64,000 bases of DNA, from the NCBI RefSeq assembly GCF_003012705.1, contig NZ_PXYL01000008.1:124001-188000 (forward strand), in the 5' to 3' direction. Below, in pieces: positions 1 through 10,723 of this stretch; the stretch's first letter is position 1; each line of letters opens with the position of its first letter. The notes under the pieces were generated by a model, which ran no database searches, was not told where the DNA came from, and worked only from the letters and a program-made list of their open reading frames with translations. The position numbers and the translations under genes are program-made. This DNA comes from Pseudaminobacter soli (ex Li et al. 2025) (GTDB lineage: Bacteria > Pseudomonadota > Alphaproteobacteria > Rhizobiales > Rhizobiaceae).

Positions 1-656
1 TGACCCCTGCCGACGTCTACAAGGCCCTGGCCGCCCAGATCGTCGTCGACGGCAAGCTGGTCGCCAACCCGAACACCAAGTGGAACCAGGTCAACCCGAA
101 CCTGCCCGATTGGGACATCGCCGCCTACATCCCGGGCGAGAAGCACGGCACCCGTGAAGTCTTCGAAGAGAAGCTGCTCGCGGCCGGCTGCAAGTCGACC
201 GGCGCGCTCGACGCCATCAAGGCCGCCGGCCAGGACGACAAGGCTGCCGCCAAGACCTGCATCGCGGTCCGCAAGGACGGCAAGGCCATCGACATCGACG
301 GCGACTACACCGAGACCCTGGCTCGCATCGATGCCAACAAGACCGGCGTCGGCGTGTTCGGCCTCTCCTTCTACGAAAACAACGCCGACAAGCTGAAGGT
401 CGCCACCGTCTCCGACGTCAAGCCGTCGACCGAGACCATCGCCAAGGGCGAGTATCCGGTGTCGCGTCCGCTGTTCTTCTACGTCAAGAAGGCTCACCTC
501 GGCGTCGTTCCGGGCCTGAAGGAATATGTCGACTTCTTCCTGAACGACCAGATGATCGGTCCGGACAGCCCGCTGGCCGAGTATGGTTTGGTTGCTGCCC
601 CGGAGAGCGAGCGCAAGGAACAGCGCGAAGCTTTCGACGCTGGCAAGACCATGTAA
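1..656 (+). CDS. pstS: Phosphate ABC transporter substrate-binding protein PstS (3' part)
   Basis: This is the C-terminal 217 residues of the periplasmic phosphate-binding protein; the reading frame is open from base 3 and the N-terminus lies outside the window. PstS binds inorganic phosphate and delivers it to the PstCA channel. The visible part carries typical PstS segments: NTKWNQVNPNLPDW near its start, then SRPLFFYVKKAH, followed by a C-terminal stretch that aligns with the end of alphaproteobacterial PstS. The identity is firm because pstC, pstA, pstB, phoU and phoB follow in order. The gene ends TAA-TGA. A hairpin 12 bases after the stop may reduce read-through into pstC. Confidence 0.95.
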   Translation, partial: TPADVYKALAAQIVVDGKLVANPNTKWNQVNPNLPDWDIAAYIPGEKHGTREVFEEKLLAAGCKSTGALDAIKAAGQDDKAAAKTCIAVRKDGKAIDIDGDYTETLARIDANKTGVGVFGLSFYENNADKLKVATVSDVKPSTETIAKGEYPVSRPLFFYVKKAHLGVVPGLKEYVDFFLNDQMIGPDSPLAEYGLVAAPESERKEQREAFDAGKTM

Positions 657-668
657 TGATGCTTACGG

Positions 669-704
669 CTTCGGGGTGCGCGATCCGGCGTGCCCCGAAG
701 TTTT
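669..704 (+). terminator. Hairpin with T-run between pstS and pstC
   Basis: A 13-bp stem (669-681 with 688-700, including two G-T wobbles, 6-base loop) is followed by TTTT. It lies between the pstS stop and the pstC ribosome site (GGGAGC at 717). It looks like a partial terminator or mRNA-stabilising hairpin that would leave more pstS than pstC message, as is common after binding-protein genes. This is inference from structure only. Confidence 0.6.
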
Positions 705-726
705 GCCTTTCAGCCGGGAGCAACCC

Positions 727-2193
727 ATGTCCTTGATGCTCGTGTTCGCAGCTGTACTCGCCATTGGCGCGGTCGCCTTCTTCGTAGGCCGCCAGCGCGC
801 GCTCGTGCAGGACGACGGCAAGGTCAAGCCGCATTCCCGCGCTCACTATCACGGCTGGTGGGCTTTCCTGCTCGCCACCATGCCGGCCCTCCTGCTGCTG
901 ATCGTCTGGGGCGTGGGCTCCAACGTCTATCTGCAGGAGCATATCAAGTCGCAGCTGCCCATGCAGACTGCCGACAGCCCGATTGCCAGCGAGAAGCTTG
1001 CCGCGAGCCTGACGACGAGCCTTGCCAACGGCCTGCGCCGGCTCGATCCGCAGACGGCTGCCAATCCGCCGGCCAGCTTTGCCGAACTGCAGCCGCAGCT
1101 CGCCGCGCGCGGCGTGGCGCTGGCGCCGGACACGCAGGACTACATGATCCCGATCGCGGTCGACGCCAACCGCATGCAGGACAGGCTGAGCCTTATCGGC
1201 GCCATCCTGATCCTGGCGGTCTCGATCGGCGGCGCAACGCTTGGCGTCTCGCATGTTCAGGTTCGGGCGCGTGCGCGCAACAATGTCGAGAAGCTGGTGC
1301 TGTGGGGGCTGCTTGGCGCCTCGACCATCGCCATCCTGACCACCATCGGCATCATCCTGTCGCTGCTGTTCCAGACCATCAATTTCTTCGAGCGCGTGCC
1401 GCTCACCAACTTCTTCTTCGGCACGGTGTGGGATCCGCGCTTCGCCGCCGCCGGCTCGGGCGGCTCGGAAGGCCAGTTCGGCCTCATCCCGCTGCTCGCC
1501 GGTACGCTCTACATCGCCCTCGTCGCCATGCTGGTGGCGGTGCCGGTCGGCCTGATGTCGGCCGTCTACATGGCCGAATATGCCTCGCCGCGGGTGCGCG
1601 CGGTGGTGAAGCCGGCTCTCGAACTGCTCGCCGGCATCCCGACCATCGTCTACGGTATCTTCGCACTGGTGACGCTCGGGCCTTTCCTGCGCGACCTCAG
1701 CGCAGCCCTTGCCGGCGGCACCGGCTTCATCCAGGCTCAGAGCGTTTTCACCGCTGGCCTTGTGATGGGCGTGATGCTGATCCCGGTGGTCTCCTCGCTC
1801 TCCGACGACATCATAACCGCCGTGCCGCGCGCCATGCGCGACGGCTCGCTGGGGCTGGGCGCAACGCGCTCCGAAACCATCAAGCGGGTCATCCTGCCCG
1901 CCGCGCTGCCGGGCATCGTCGGCGCCATCCTGCTCACCGCCTCGCGCGCCATCGGCGAGACCATGATCGTGGTGCTGGCCGCGGGCGTCGCCGCCAACCT
2001 GACAGCCAACCCGTTCGAGGCGATGACCACCATCACCGTCAAGATCGTCAACCAACTGACCGGCGACCTCGAGTTCAACTCGCCGCAGACGCTGGTCGCC
2101 TTCGCGCTCGGCATCACCCTGTTTGCACTCACGCTGGTGATGAACATCTTCGCGCTCTACATCGTGCGCAAGTATCGGGAACAGTACGAATGA
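727..2193 (+). CDS. pstC: Phosphate ABC transporter permease PstC
   Basis: Inner-membrane permease of 488 residues that forms the phosphate channel with PstA. The ATG at 727 is preceded by GGGAGC and starts MSLMLVFAAVL, a membrane segment. The N-terminal part (first about 200 residues) carries extra membrane segments and a periplasmic stretch, as in the long PstC type of alphaproteobacteria. The C-terminal part is the usual permease domain with the coupling loop around GLGATRSETIKRVILPAALPG, which contacts PstB. The stop overlaps the pstA start (ATGA), so the two are translationally coupled. Expression would be expected from a Pho-regulated promoter upstream of pstS, outside the window. Confidence 0.95.
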   Translation: MSLMLVFAAVLAIGAVAFFVGRQRALVQDDGKVKPHSRAHYHGWWAFLLATMPALLLLIVWGVGSNVYLQEHIKSQLPMQTADSPIASEKLAASLTTSLANGLRRLDPQTAANPPASFAELQPQLAARGVALAPDTQDYMIPIAVDANRMQDRLSLIGAILILAVSIGGATLGVSHVQVRARARNNVEKLVLWGLLGASTIAILTTIGIILSLLFQTINFFERVPLTNFFFGTVWDPRFAAAGSGGSEGQFGLIPLLAGTLYIALVAMLVAVPVGLMSAVYMAEYASPRVRAVVKPALELLAGIPTIVYGIFALVTLGPFLRDLSAALAGGTGFIQAQSVFTAGLVMGVMLIPVVSSLSDDIITAVPRAMRDGSLGLGATRSETIKRVILPAALPGIVGAILLTASRAIGETMIVVLAAGVAANLTANPFEAMTTITVKIVNQLTGDLEFNSPQTLVAFALGITLFALTLVMNIFALYIVRKYREQYE

Positions 2194-3509
2194 CCGACAT
2201 CCCCCTGAACGGCATTGCCAATGGAACGGTCGCCCGGCCGCGGCGCGACATCGGTCTGAAGCGCCGCTACGCCGCCGAACGCCGCTTCCGCATCTACGGC
2301 GTCCTGGCGATTTCGGTAGGCATCGTGTTCCTCGCCGTCATGCTCGTCACGATCATCGGCAAGGGCTACACCGCCTTCTGGCAGACGACGGCGACGCTGC
2401 CGATCACCTTCGACGCAAATGTCATCGACCCGGAAAACAAGCGGGCGACTGATCCCAATGTGCTGATCACGGCCAACTATCCCAAGCTGGCCGAGAACGC
2501 GCTGATGGCCAAGCTCGGCATCAATCCGGACGACAAGGTCGCGGCGCGCAAGCTCAAGGGCTTCCTGTCCGACGGGGCGCGGGCGCAGCTGCGCACGATG
2601 GTGACCGACGATCCCTCCATCATCGGCACGACCCGCAATGTCGAGATCCTCGTTGCCGCCAACATCGATTCCGCCTTCAAGGGCCAGATCGATCTGTCGG
2701 TCGACGAAAGCCGCCGCAAGGTGTCCGACCAGCAGGTCACCTGGATGAAGCAGCTCGCCGCCGAGGGCTCGCTGGCCGAGCATTTCAACAAGGGCCTGTT
2801 CACCTTCGGCGCCTCCAGCCGGCCTGAGACCTCGGGCATGGGCGTGGCCATCATCGGCTCGTTCTACATGATGGTCATCGTGTTGCTGCTGGCGCTGCCC
2901 ATCGGCGTCGCCGCCTCGATCTATCTCGAGGAGTTCGCCAAGAAGAGCCGGCTAACCGACCTCATCGAGGTCAACATCAACAACCTCGCCGCCGTGCCGT
3001 CCATCGTCTTCGGTCTGCTCGGCCTGTCGGTGTTCATCAACTTCCTCGGCCTGCCGCGTTCGGCGGCGCTGGTCGGCGGCCTGGTGCTGACGCTGATGAC
3101 GCTGCCCACCATCATCATCGCCACGCGCGCAGCCCTTGCCGCCGTGCCGCCGTCGATCCGCTCGGCAGCGCTGGGTCTCGGCGCCTCCAAGATGCAGATG
3201 GTGTTCCAGCACATCCTGCCGCTGGCGGCGCCTGGCATCCTCACCGGCACCATCATCGGCCTGGCGCGCGCGCTGGGCGAGACGGCGCCCCTGCTGCTGA
3301 TCGGCATGGTCGCCTTCGTTGCCGACCGTCCGGCGACGCCGCTGGAGCCGTCGACCGCACTGCCGGTGCAAATCTATATGTGGGCCAATGAGGCCGAGCG
3401 CGCCTTCGTCGAGCGCATGTCGGGTGCCATCATCATCCTGCTCATCTTCCTGATGGCGATGAACATCACGGCGATCGTGCTCCGCCGCCGGTTCGAACGG
3501 CGCTGGTAG
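2190..3509 (+). CDS. pstA: Phosphate ABC transporter permease PstA
   Basis: Second phosphate permease subunit, 439 residues. The ATG at 2190 overlaps the pstC stop. After a basic cytoplasmic N-terminus there is one membrane segment (about residues 32-55), a long periplasmic region to about residue 200, and the permease domain with the coupling motif around [21 protein letters not shown], mirroring PstC. The long N-terminal extension compared with the roughly 300-residue enterobacterial PstA is usual in rhizobia. The protein works with PstC, PstB and PstS. pstB follows 13 bases after the stop. Confidence 0.95.
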   Translation: MTDIPLNGIANGTVARPRRDIGLKRRYAAERRFRIYGVLAISVGIVFLAVMLVTIIGKGYTAFWQTTATLPITFDANVIDPENKRATDPNVLITANYPKLAENALMAKLGINPDDKVAARKLKGFLSDGARAQLRTMVTDDPSIIGTTRNVEILVAANIDSAFKGQIDLSVDESRRKVSDQQVTWMKQLAAEGSLAEHFNKGLFTFGASSRPETSGMGVAIIGSFYMMVIVLLLALPIGVAASIYLEEFAKKSRLTDLIEVNINNLAAVPSIVFGLLGLSVFINFLGLPRSAALVGGLVLTLMTLPTIIIATRAALAAVPPSIRSAALGLGASKMQMVFQHILPLAAPGILTGTIIGLARALGETAPLLLIGMVAFVADRPATPLEPSTALPVQIYMWANEAERAFVERMSGAIIILLIFLMAMNITAIVLRRRFERRW

Positions 3510-3522
3510 GGAGATCTGTATT

Positions 3523-4347
3523 ATGAACATCATGACCGAAACGGCACTCGAAAGCGCGGTGAACGACAAGATGAACGGTACGCCCAACGAAACGATCAAG
3601 ATGCGCGGGCGCAAGGTCTGCGTCTTCTATGGCGAGAAGCAGGCCCTGTTCGACGTCGACCTCGACGTGCGTGAAAACCAGGTGACGGCGCTGATCGGCC
3701 CCTCGGGCTGTGGCAAGTCCACCTTCCTGCGCTGCCTCAACCGCATGAACGACACCATCGACAGCGCCCGTGTGGCCGGCAAGATCACCCTCGACGACGA
3801 GGATATCTACGACCCCAAGATCGACGTGGTTGAGCTGCGCGCCCGCGTCGGCATGGTGTTCCAGAAGCCGAACCCTTTCCCCAAGTCGATCTTCGAGAAC
3901 GTCGCCTACGGCCCGCGCATCCATGGCCTCGCCCGCAAGAAAGGCGACCTCGACGAGATCGTCGAGACCAGCCTGAAGAAGGCCGGCCTGTTCAACGAGG
4001 TGAAGGACCGCCTGCATGAGCCCGGTACCGGTCTTTCCGGCGGCCAGCAGCAGCGCCTCTGCATCGCGCGCGCCATCGCGGTGTCGCCTGAGGTGATCCT
4101 GATGGACGAGCCGTGCTCGGCCCTCGACCCGATCGCCACCGCGCGCGTCGAGGAACTGATCGACGAGCTGCGCCAGAACTACACCATCGTCATCGTCACC
4201 CACTCGATGCAGCAGGCGGCGCGCGTTTCGCAGCGCACGGCGATGTTCCACATGGGCTATCTGGTCGAGGAAGGTGAGACCGACAAGATGTTCACCAATC
4301 CCGATGACCGGCGCACCCAGGACTACATCACCGGCCGCTTCGGCTGA
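3523..4347 (+). CDS. pstB: Phosphate ABC transporter ATPase PstB
   Basis: ATPase of the high-affinity phosphate transporter, 274 residues. Visible motifs are Walker [10 protein letters not shown] near residue 59, the Q-loop in [12 protein letters not shown], the signature LSGGQQQRL, Walker [14 protein letters not shown] and the switch histidine in VIVTHSMQQ. The segment FQKPNPFP and the Cys in EPCSALDP are characteristic of PstB rather than other ATPases. The start at 3523 has AGGGAG eight bases upstream. The family also takes part in phosphate sensing through PhoU and the PhoR kinase. Length and order are normal. Confidence 0.97.
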   Translation: MNIMTETALESAVNDKMNGTPNETIKMRGRKVCVFYGEKQALFDVDLDVRENQVTALIGPSGCGKSTFLRCLNRMNDTIDSARVAGKITLDDEDIYDPKIDVVELRARVGMVFQKPNPFPKSIFENVAYGPRIHGLARKKGDLDEIVETSLKKAGLFNEVKDRLHEPGTGLSGGQQQRLCIARAIAVSPEVILMDEPCSALDPIATARVEELIDELRQNYTIVIVTHSMQQAARVSQRTAMFHMGYLVEEGETDKMFTNPDDRRTQDYITGRFG

Positions 4348-4388
4348 CGCGGCGCGGATTTTGCAGACGCCGATTACGAGGACAGATA

Positions 4389-5096
4389 ATGGGCAAACAC
4401 ACCGTTACCTCATTCGACGATGAGCTCGGGCATATCGACCGGCTCATCCGGGACATGGGCGATCTTGCAGCCTCCATGGTGACAGCCTCGATCCAGGCGC
4501 TGGTCAGTTCCGACGCGGCACTCGGCCAGCGCGTGATCTCGGACGACGCGGTGATGGATGCGCGCCAGCGCGAGCTGGACGACCGCGCCATCACGCTGAT
4601 CGCCAAGCGCCAGCCGATGGCGCAGGACCTGCGCGCCGTGGTCGGCGCCATCCGCATGGCGGGCGACCTCGAACGCATTGGCGACCTTGCCAAGAACATC
4701 GCCAAGCGCGTCAGCGCTGTCGGCCAGAGCTCGACGCCGCGCAACCTTGCCCACAGCATCGAGACGATGTCGGCGATGGTGCTCGACCAGCTGAACGCCG
4801 TCGTCGACAAATATGTCGCCCGCGAGTCCGACGCGATGCAGGACCTGCGCGCCGCCGACGAGAAGATCGACGTGAAGTACACCGCCGTCTTCCGCGAGCT
4901 CCTGACCTACATGATGGAGGACCCTCGCAACATCACGGCCTGCACGCATCTCCTGTTCTGCGCCAAGAACCTGGAGCGCATCGGCGACCACGTCACCAAT
5001 ATTGCCGAAAACGCCTATTACGTGATGACCGGACAGCAGCTTCCGCCCAACCGGCCGAAGCTTGACGAAACTTCGCTGGCTAGCCCGGCCGCCTAG
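4389..5096 (+). CDS. phoU: Phosphate signalling protein PhoU
   Basis: Cytoplasmic negative regulator of the Pho response, 235 residues and all-helical. It links the state of the Pst transporter to the PhoR kinase and limits phosphate uptake. The two PhoU repeats are clear: RQPMAQDLRAVVGAIRMAGDLERIGDLAKNIAKR in the first half, given here only as the family pattern of a conserved ERIGD, and ERIGDHVTNIAE in the second. These hold the metal-binding E/D-x-x-x-D residues. The start has GAGGACAG upstream. phoB begins 13 bases after the stop, which fits one pst-pho operon. Confidence 0.95.
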   Translation: MGKHTVTSFDDELGHIDRLIRDMGDLAASMVTASIQALVSSDAALGQRVISDDAVMDARQRELDDRAITLIAKRQPMAQDLRAVVGAIRMAGDLERIGDLAKNIAKRVSAVGQSSTPRNLAHSIETMSAMVLDQLNAVVDKYVARESDAMQDLRAADEKIDVKYTAVFRELLTYMMEDPRNITACTHLLFCAKNLERIGDHVTNIAENAYYVMTGQQLPPNRPKLDETSLASPAA

Positions 5097-5109
5097 GACT
5101 ACTAACCTA

Positions 5110-5799
5110 ATGATTGCACCAAAAGTCATGGTCGTGGAGGACGAGGAGCCGCTAGGCGTCCTGCTCCGCTACAATCTCGAATCCGAAGGCTATCAGGTCG
5201 AGGTCGTCACGCGTGGCGACGAGGCCGAAATCAGGCTTCAGGAGAACGTGCCGGACCTTCTGGTCCTCGACTGGATGCTGCCGGCGATCTCCGGCATCGA
5301 GCTTTGCCGCCGTCTGCGCATGCGGCCCGAAACCGAGCGCCTGCCAATCATCATGCTGACGGCGCGCGGCGAGGAAAGCGATCGCGTGCGCGGCCTGTCG
5401 ACCGGCGCCGACGACTATCTGGTCAAGCCGTTCTCGACGCCGGAATTCATCGCGCGGGTGAAGGCGCTGTTGCGCCGGGCCAAGCCCGAAGTGCTGTCCA
5501 GCGTGCTGAAGGTCGGCGACATCGTGCTCGACCGCGAGGCGCACCGCGTCTATCGCCGCAAGAATGAGATCAAGCTCGGGCCCACCGAGTTCCGGCTGCT
5601 CGAGTTCATGATGCGTCACCCCGGCCGCGTGTTCTCGCGCAGCCAGCTGCTCGACAACGTCTGGGGCGAGACGATCTATATCGACGAGCGCACGGTGGAC
5701 GTGCATGTCGGGCGCCTGCGCAAGGCCGTGAACCACGGCCGCATGCCCGACGTTATCCGCACCATCCGCGGTTCCGGCTACGCGATCCGCGAGGACTGA
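5110..5799 (+). CDS. phoB: Phosphate regulon response regulator PhoB
   Basis: OmpR/PhoB-type regulator of 229 residues that activates phosphate-starvation genes. The receiver domain (about residues 4-118) has E10-D11, the phosphoacceptor D54 in VLDWMLP, T84 and K106. The C-terminal winged helix (about 130-228) includes GPTEFRLLEFMM and TVDVHVGRLRKAV. I chose the ATG at 5110 because the upstream in-frame extension lies inside phoU. The partner kinase PhoR is not in the window. The 3' end overlaps the convergent ROK gene by 22 bases. Confidence 0.95.
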   Translation: MIAPKVMVVEDEEPLGVLLRYNLESEGYQVEVVTRGDEAEIRLQENVPDLLVLDWMLPAISGIELCRRLRMRPETERLPIIMLTARGEESDRVRGLSTGADDYLVKPFSTPEFIARVKALLRRAKPEVLSSVLKVGDIVLDREAHRVYRRKNEIKLGPTEFRLLEFMMRHPGRVFSRSQLLDNVWGETIYIDERTVDVHVGRLRKAVNHGRMPDVIRTIRGSGYAIRED

Positions 5800-7031
5800 G
5801 GCGCGGAGCTTTCCGCAGCCGCGAGGCCGGCTGCGAACAGTTCTTCGTCGACGAAGGTCAGAGCGCGCATGGTGCAGCCTTCGCGGATCAGCGGCCGCTC
5901 GTTCGGCTCGGTGTCGAAGGAAATCGCCTTGTTGTGCTGGCCGCCGGCGGTCTTGTCGATCGCCTCGCGAAGCGGGGGCTCGATGAGGTCGAAGGCGGCA
6001 GCACCAATGCCGACCATCGCGACCGGGGCCGGGTCGATCAGCGCAAACAGGCTGCCGAGGCCGAAGCCGATCGCCTCTCCGGCCACGCGAAACGCCTCGC
6101 GCTCGGGGCCGTCGGAGGCGCGTGCCCGGTCGGCCAGGTCGCGGATTTCAGCGTCGGAAATGTCGGACAGCGGGGCCTCGTCCTCGCTCCTTAGCCCGGC
6201 ATTGCGCCAGATGGCGTAGTTGCCGGCATAGGCCTCGACGCAGCCGCGGCGACCGCAGCGGCACAGCGCGCCATCGGGCCGGTGGATCATGTGGCCGAAC
6301 TCGCCGCCGGAGGATTGGGTGCCGGTGAACAACTCGCCCTTCAGCATCATGCCCATGCCGATGCCGTGCGACAGCAGGATGGCGATGAAGTCGTTGCGGT
6401 AGCGTTCCGGCCTACGCCATCTCAGTGCCACCGCGATCATGTTGCAGTCGTTCTCGACGGTGACGGGAATGCCCGTCGCAGCTTCCAGCCGGTCGCCGAA
6501 CTCGATGTCGGCATGCGGCGTAATCGGCGACCACAGGAGCATGCGCGAGGCGGAATCGGTGATGCCCTGCACCGCCATGCCGATGCGCAGCACCCTTCGG
6601 CCGGCGGCGCGGCGCTGCTCCACCTGCCGGCGCACGATTGCCGCGCAAAGGCCGATCAGGTCTTCGCGCGACATGGTCAGCGTGTCGATCTTGCGCTCTT
6701 CCTCCGAGACCAGCTGGCCCGAATAATCGACCACGGCGACGGACAGGAAATTCAGCGACAGCACCACCGTGACGATCTCGGCCGCATCGGCGGCAAGGCC
6801 GAGCGCCACCTGCGGGCGGCCGCGCTTCGAGGTCGCCGCCTCCGTTCCCTTGGTTTCGACGAGAATGCCTTCGGCGATGAGATCGGCGGAGATGGCCGAG
6901 ATGGTCGAATGGCTGAGGCCGGTCGAGCCGGCGATTTCAGTGCGCGAAGGCTGGCCGGCGCGGCGCACGGCGGCGATCACCATGGCCCGGTTGCGCTTCC
7001 TGAGATCGTCGTGACGGATCGCGACGGACAT
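5778..7031 (-). CDS. ROK-family transcriptional regulator (XylR-like repressor)
   Basis: Sugar-responsive repressor of 417 residues. An N-terminal winged helix-turn-helix (about residues 14-65, with SRTEIAGSTGLSHSTISAI) precedes a ROK sugar-kinase-like domain. The latter shows the zinc-binding CxCGxxGCxE signature, here CRCGRRGCVEAY. It is divergent from the xylose-type transporter genes, and a perfect palindrome lies in the shared 235-base gap, so control of that transporter by binding the transported sugar is the natural inference. The end overlaps the convergent phoB end. The exact sugar cannot be read from the sequence. Confidence 0.9.
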   Translation of the reverse strand: MSVAIRHDDLRKRNRAMVIAAVRRAGQPSRTEIAGSTGLSHSTISAISADLIAEGILVETKGTEAATSKRGRPQVALGLAADAAEIVTVVLSLNFLSVAVVDYSGQLVSEEERKIDTLTMSREDLIGLCAAIVRRQVEQRRAAGRRVLRIGMAVQGITDSASRMLLWSPITPHADIEFGDRLEAATGIPVTVENDCNMIAVALRWRRPERYRNDFIAILLSHGIGMGMMLKGELFTGTQSSGGEFGHMIHRPDGALCRCGRRGCVEAYAGNYAIWRNAGLRSEDEAPLSDISDAEIRDLADRARASDGPEREAFRVAGEAIGFGLGSLFALIDPAPVAMVGIGAAAFDLIEPPLREAIDKTAGGQHNKAISFDTEPNERPLIREGCTMRALTFVDEELFAAGLAAAESSAPQSSRIA

Positions 7032-7154
7032 GTGCGGTCTTCCTCCCGGCCCTGTCCGCTTCTGGAACCTGCGGCGCGAATTTTGCTTCTCTGGGCTTGA
7101 ACGTTGCCGACATTCCAGTTTGCAGGCCCTGCGTCAACGGCCTGTCGAAGCATA

Positions 7155-7207
7155 TTGACAGAACTCCGGGCATGCGTCATTCTTTTTTTCGAGGCTCGAA
7201 AAAAAGA
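7155..7207 (+). promoter_or_regulatory. Candidate xylF promoter with 27-bp palindromic ROK operator
   Basis: A perfect -35 box TTGACA (7155-7160) is followed after 17 bases by a weak -10 (CATTCT, 7178-7183). Overlapping that -10 is a perfect inverted repeat, 7181-7193 with 7195-7207 around a single central G, read as TCT7CGAG-G-CTCGA7GA. A repressor bound here would cover the promoter. The site lies between the divergent ROK regulator (start 7031) and xylF (start 7267). The link to the ROK protein is inference from position and symmetry. Confidence 0.65.
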
Positions 7208-7266
7208 GCTTCAGGGAGGCTTATGCCAACGTCATAGCGCTCCTGAGGGGGTGCAGGGAGGAAATC

Positions 7267-8310
7267 ATGAAGAAGTTTGCAACCGCCATGCTGGCGGGTG
7301 TTGCGCTGTCCATGTCGCTGGCGGCTGTCGCCGAGGCGAAGGACAAGGTCGTCGGCGTTTCCTGGTCGAACTTCCAGGAAGAGCGCTGGAAGACCGACGA
7401 AGCCGCCATCAAGGCAGCACTCGAGGCGGCGGGCGACAAGTACATTTCGGCGGACGCGCAGTCGTCGGCCGCCAAGCAGCTGACCGACGTCGAAAGCCTG
7501 ATCTCGCAGGGCGCCAACGCGCTGATCATCCTGGCGCAGGATTCCAGCGCCATCGGACCGGCTGTCGAAAAAGCTGTGGCCGAGGGCATTCCGGTCGTCG
7601 GCTATGACCGCCTGATCGAGAACAAGGACGCCTTCTACCTGACCTTCGACAACAAGGAAGTCGGCCGCCTGCAGGCCAAGTCGGTATTCGAGGCCAAGCC
7701 CGAAGGCAACTACGTCTTCATCAAGGGCAACGGCGCCGACCCGAACGCGGACTTCCTGTTCGCCGGCCAAATGGAAGTGCTGAAGGAAGCCATCGATGGC
7801 GGCAAGATCAAGAATGTCGGCGAGGCCTACACCGATGGCTGGCTGCCGGCGAACGCCCAGAAGAACATGGAGCAGTTCCTGACCGCCAACGACAACAAGG
7901 TCGATGCGGTGGTTGCCTCCAATGACGGCACCGCCGGCGGTGCGATCGCAGCCCTCGACGCGCAGGGCCTGGCCGGCTCGGTGCCGGTGTCGGGCCAGGA
8001 CGGCGACCATGCCGCGCTCAACCGCATCGCGCTCGGCACGCAGACCGTGTCGGTGTGGAAGGATGCGCGCGAACTCGGCAAGGCCGCGGCAGAAATCGCC
8101 TCGCAGCTCGCCGACGGCAAGAAGATGGACGAGATCCCGAACGCCATGAAGTGGTCGGACGGCCCCAACAAGGTGGAGATGACCTCGGTCTTCCTCAAGC
8201 CCGTCGCCGTCACCAAGGACAACCTCAAGCTCGTCATCGACGCCGGCTGGGTTTCCAAGGACGTGGTCTGCCAGGGCGTGAAGGCAGGCTCGACGCCGGC
8301 TTGCGACTGA
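7267..8310 (+). CDS. xylF: Xylose-type ABC transporter substrate-binding protein
   Basis: Periplasmic sugar-binding protein of 347 residues with a signal peptide ([24 protein letters not shown], cleaved near residue 24). It follows the D-xylose-binding protein pattern: [11 protein letters not shown] at the start of the mature protein, [34 protein letters not shown] and VSGQDGD. This pattern separates XylF from ribose- and fructose-binding proteins. The ATG is preceded by GGAGGAAATC, a very strong ribosome site. It is the first gene of a transporter operon, and a terminator-like hairpin follows it. Xylose as the ligand is inferred from similarity. Confidence 0.88.
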   Translation: MKKFATAMLAGVALSMSLAAVAEAKDKVVGVSWSNFQEERWKTDEAAIKAALEAAGDKYISADAQSSAAKQLTDVESLISQGANALIILAQDSSAIGPAVEKAVAEGIPVVGYDRLIENKDAFYLTFDNKEVGRLQAKSVFEAKPEGNYVFIKGNGADPNADFLFAGQMEVLKEAIDGGKIKNVGEAYTDGWLPANAQKNMEQFLTANDNKVDAVVASNDGTAGGAIAALDAQGLAGSVPVSGQDGDHAALNRIALGTQTVSVWKDARELGKAAAEIASQLADGKKMDEIPNAMKWSDGPNKVEMTSVFLKPVAVTKDNLKLVIDAGWVSKDVVCQGVKAGSTPACD

Positions 8311-8367
8311 TCTGGGTCAGGCTCGCCACCGTCCCGCCGGACGAGGGGCGATGCCGACACAGGAACG

Positions 8368-8402
8368 ACGCCGCGGTTTGACGAAAACCGCGGCGTTTTA
8401 TT
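8368..8402 (+). terminator. Hairpin between xylF and xylH
   Basis: A 12-bp perfect stem (8368-8379 with 8385-8396, 5-base loop) is followed by TTTTATTA. It has the form of an intrinsic terminator but sits inside the transporter operon, so it probably gives partial termination or protects the xylF message, making more binding protein than membrane subunits. Confidence 0.7.
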
Positions 8403-8452
8403 AGGGTTGATTGCCGGCAGGAAATGTTGACGGCCGCCGGTGGGAGGATGTC

Positions 8453-9832
8453 ATGACGCAAGTGACAACAGGCGAGCCGCCGGCTCAGGGGGCTCAGGAA
8501 TTTGCCGATCGCGCGCGGGCGTCGGACACCGGCGCCATTGGCCGGTTCCTGAAAGCCACGGAACTCGACACGCGCATGCTGGGCATGATCGGCGCGCTGC
8601 TGGTCATCTGGATCGGCTTTCAGTTCATCTCGAGCCTGCGCCTGGGCGTCAGTCCGTTCGAGCTGGACAGCCGCACCTTCCTGACCGCGCGCAATCTGTG
8701 GAACCTGTCGGTGCAGTCGTCATCGGTCGCCGTCATGGCAACCGGCATGGTGCTGGTGATCGTCACCCGCAACATCGACCTGTCGGTCGGCTCGATCCTG
8801 GGCGTCAGCGGCATGATCATGGGCGTCACCCAGGCCTTCATCCTGCCGCACTATGCCGGCTATTCGCTGGGCGATCCGTCGATCTGGATCATCGCGCTCG
8901 GGGCCGGCCTCCTCGTCGGCCTGACGATCGGCGCGCTGCACGGCTTCCTCATCGCCTATCTCGGTATTCCGGCCTTCATCGTCACGCTGGGCGGCCTGCT
9001 GGTCTGGCGCGGTGCTGCCTGGTGGGTCACCAGCGGCCAGACGGTGGCGCCGATGGACGCCACCTTCCGCCTCATGGGCGGCGGGCCGGAAGGCGCGATC
9101 GGCGCGACCTGGAGCTGGGTGATCGGTCTCGTCGCCTGCGCCGCGGTCGTGCTGATGCTGGTGTCGAACCGCAACCAGCGGCGGCGCTTCCGCTTTCCGC
9201 AGCGCCCTGTCTGGGCCGAGGTATTCATAGGTTCGGTGACCTGCCTTCTCATCCTCGCTGCCGTCCTGGTCGCCAACTCCTATCCCTGGCCGGCCGGCAC
9301 GGTGAAGAAATATGCCGAGGCCAACAACATCGCCATTCCGGATGGCGGGCTGTTCATTTCCCATGGCATCGCCATCCCCGTGCTGATGGCGATTGCGGCC
9401 GGCATCATCATGACCTTCATCACCACGCGCACGCGCTTCGGCCGCTACGTCTTCGCCATCGGCGGCAATCCGGAAGCCGCGGAACTGGCCGGCATCAACA
9501 CCCGCTGGGTGACGATGATGATCTTCATGGTCATGGGTTTCCTGGCGGCGATTAGCGCGGCGATCTCGACGGCGCGCCTGAATGCGGCGACCAATGCGCA
9601 GGGCACGCTGGACGAGCTTTTGGTCATCGCCGCGGCCGTCATCGGCGGCACCTCGCTGTCGGGCGGCGTGGGCACCGTGGCCGGCGCCATGCTGGGTGCT
9701 GTGCTGATGCAGTCGCTGCAATCGGGCATGGTGCTGCTGAATGTCGACACGCCGCTGCAGAACATCGTCGTCGGCATCGTGCTGGTCCTGGCCGTGTGGC
9801 TGGACACGCTCTACCGCCGCCGCGTGCATTGA
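8453..9832 (+). CDS. xylH: Xylose-type ABC transporter permease
   Basis: Inner-membrane permease of 459 residues in the BPD_transp_2 (ribose/xylose) family. It has many hydrophobic segments and the family motif around [19 protein letters not shown], the cytoplasmic loop that contacts the ATPase. A central extra stretch (about residues 225-290) with two membrane segments makes it longer than RbsC, as expected for XylH. I chose the ATG at 8453, preceded by GGGAGGATGTC, over a longer in-frame start at 8411. xylG begins eight bases after the stop. Confidence 0.88.
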   Translation: MTQVTTGEPPAQGAQEFADRARASDTGAIGRFLKATELDTRMLGMIGALLVIWIGFQFISSLRLGVSPFELDSRTFLTARNLWNLSVQSSSVAVMATGMVLVIVTRNIDLSVGSILGVSGMIMGVTQAFILPHYAGYSLGDPSIWIIALGAGLLVGLTIGALHGFLIAYLGIPAFIVTLGGLLVWRGAAWWVTSGQTVAPMDATFRLMGGGPEGAIGATWSWVIGLVACAAVVLMLVSNRNQRRRFRFPQRPVWAEVFIGSVTCLLILAAVLVANSYPWPAGTVKKYAEANNIAIPDGGLFISHGIAIPVLMAIAAGIIMTFITTRTRFGRYVFAIGGNPEAAELAGINTRWVTMMIFMVMGFLAAISAAISTARLNAATNAQGTLDELLVIAAAVIGGTSLSGGVGTVAGAMLGAVLMQSLQSGMVLLNVDTPLQNIVVGIVLVLAVWLDTLYRRRVH

Positions 9833-9840
9833 GGGGGAAG

Positions 9841-10632
<792 letters not shown>

Positions 10633-10723
10633 GTCGGATTGTCACGATGGTTGAGGCCCTACCTCCTCAATCAGCCCGGCAGTCCATTGCAATCGTTCAA
10701 CTACCCTTTAAAAAGTGTAGGAT

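Noticed and set aside
484-2055. A 523-residue open frame antisense to pstC
   Set aside because: Composition rich in His, Asp, Gly and Arg is typical of antisense frames in high-GC genes; no ribosome site or family motif, and pstC is certain.
690-2189. A long open frame on the plus strand that reads through pstC in another frame and joins pstA
   Set aside because: Its first 500 residues are Arg/Ala-rich low-quality sequence lying out of frame in pstC; only the part from 2190 has PstA features and a proper start.
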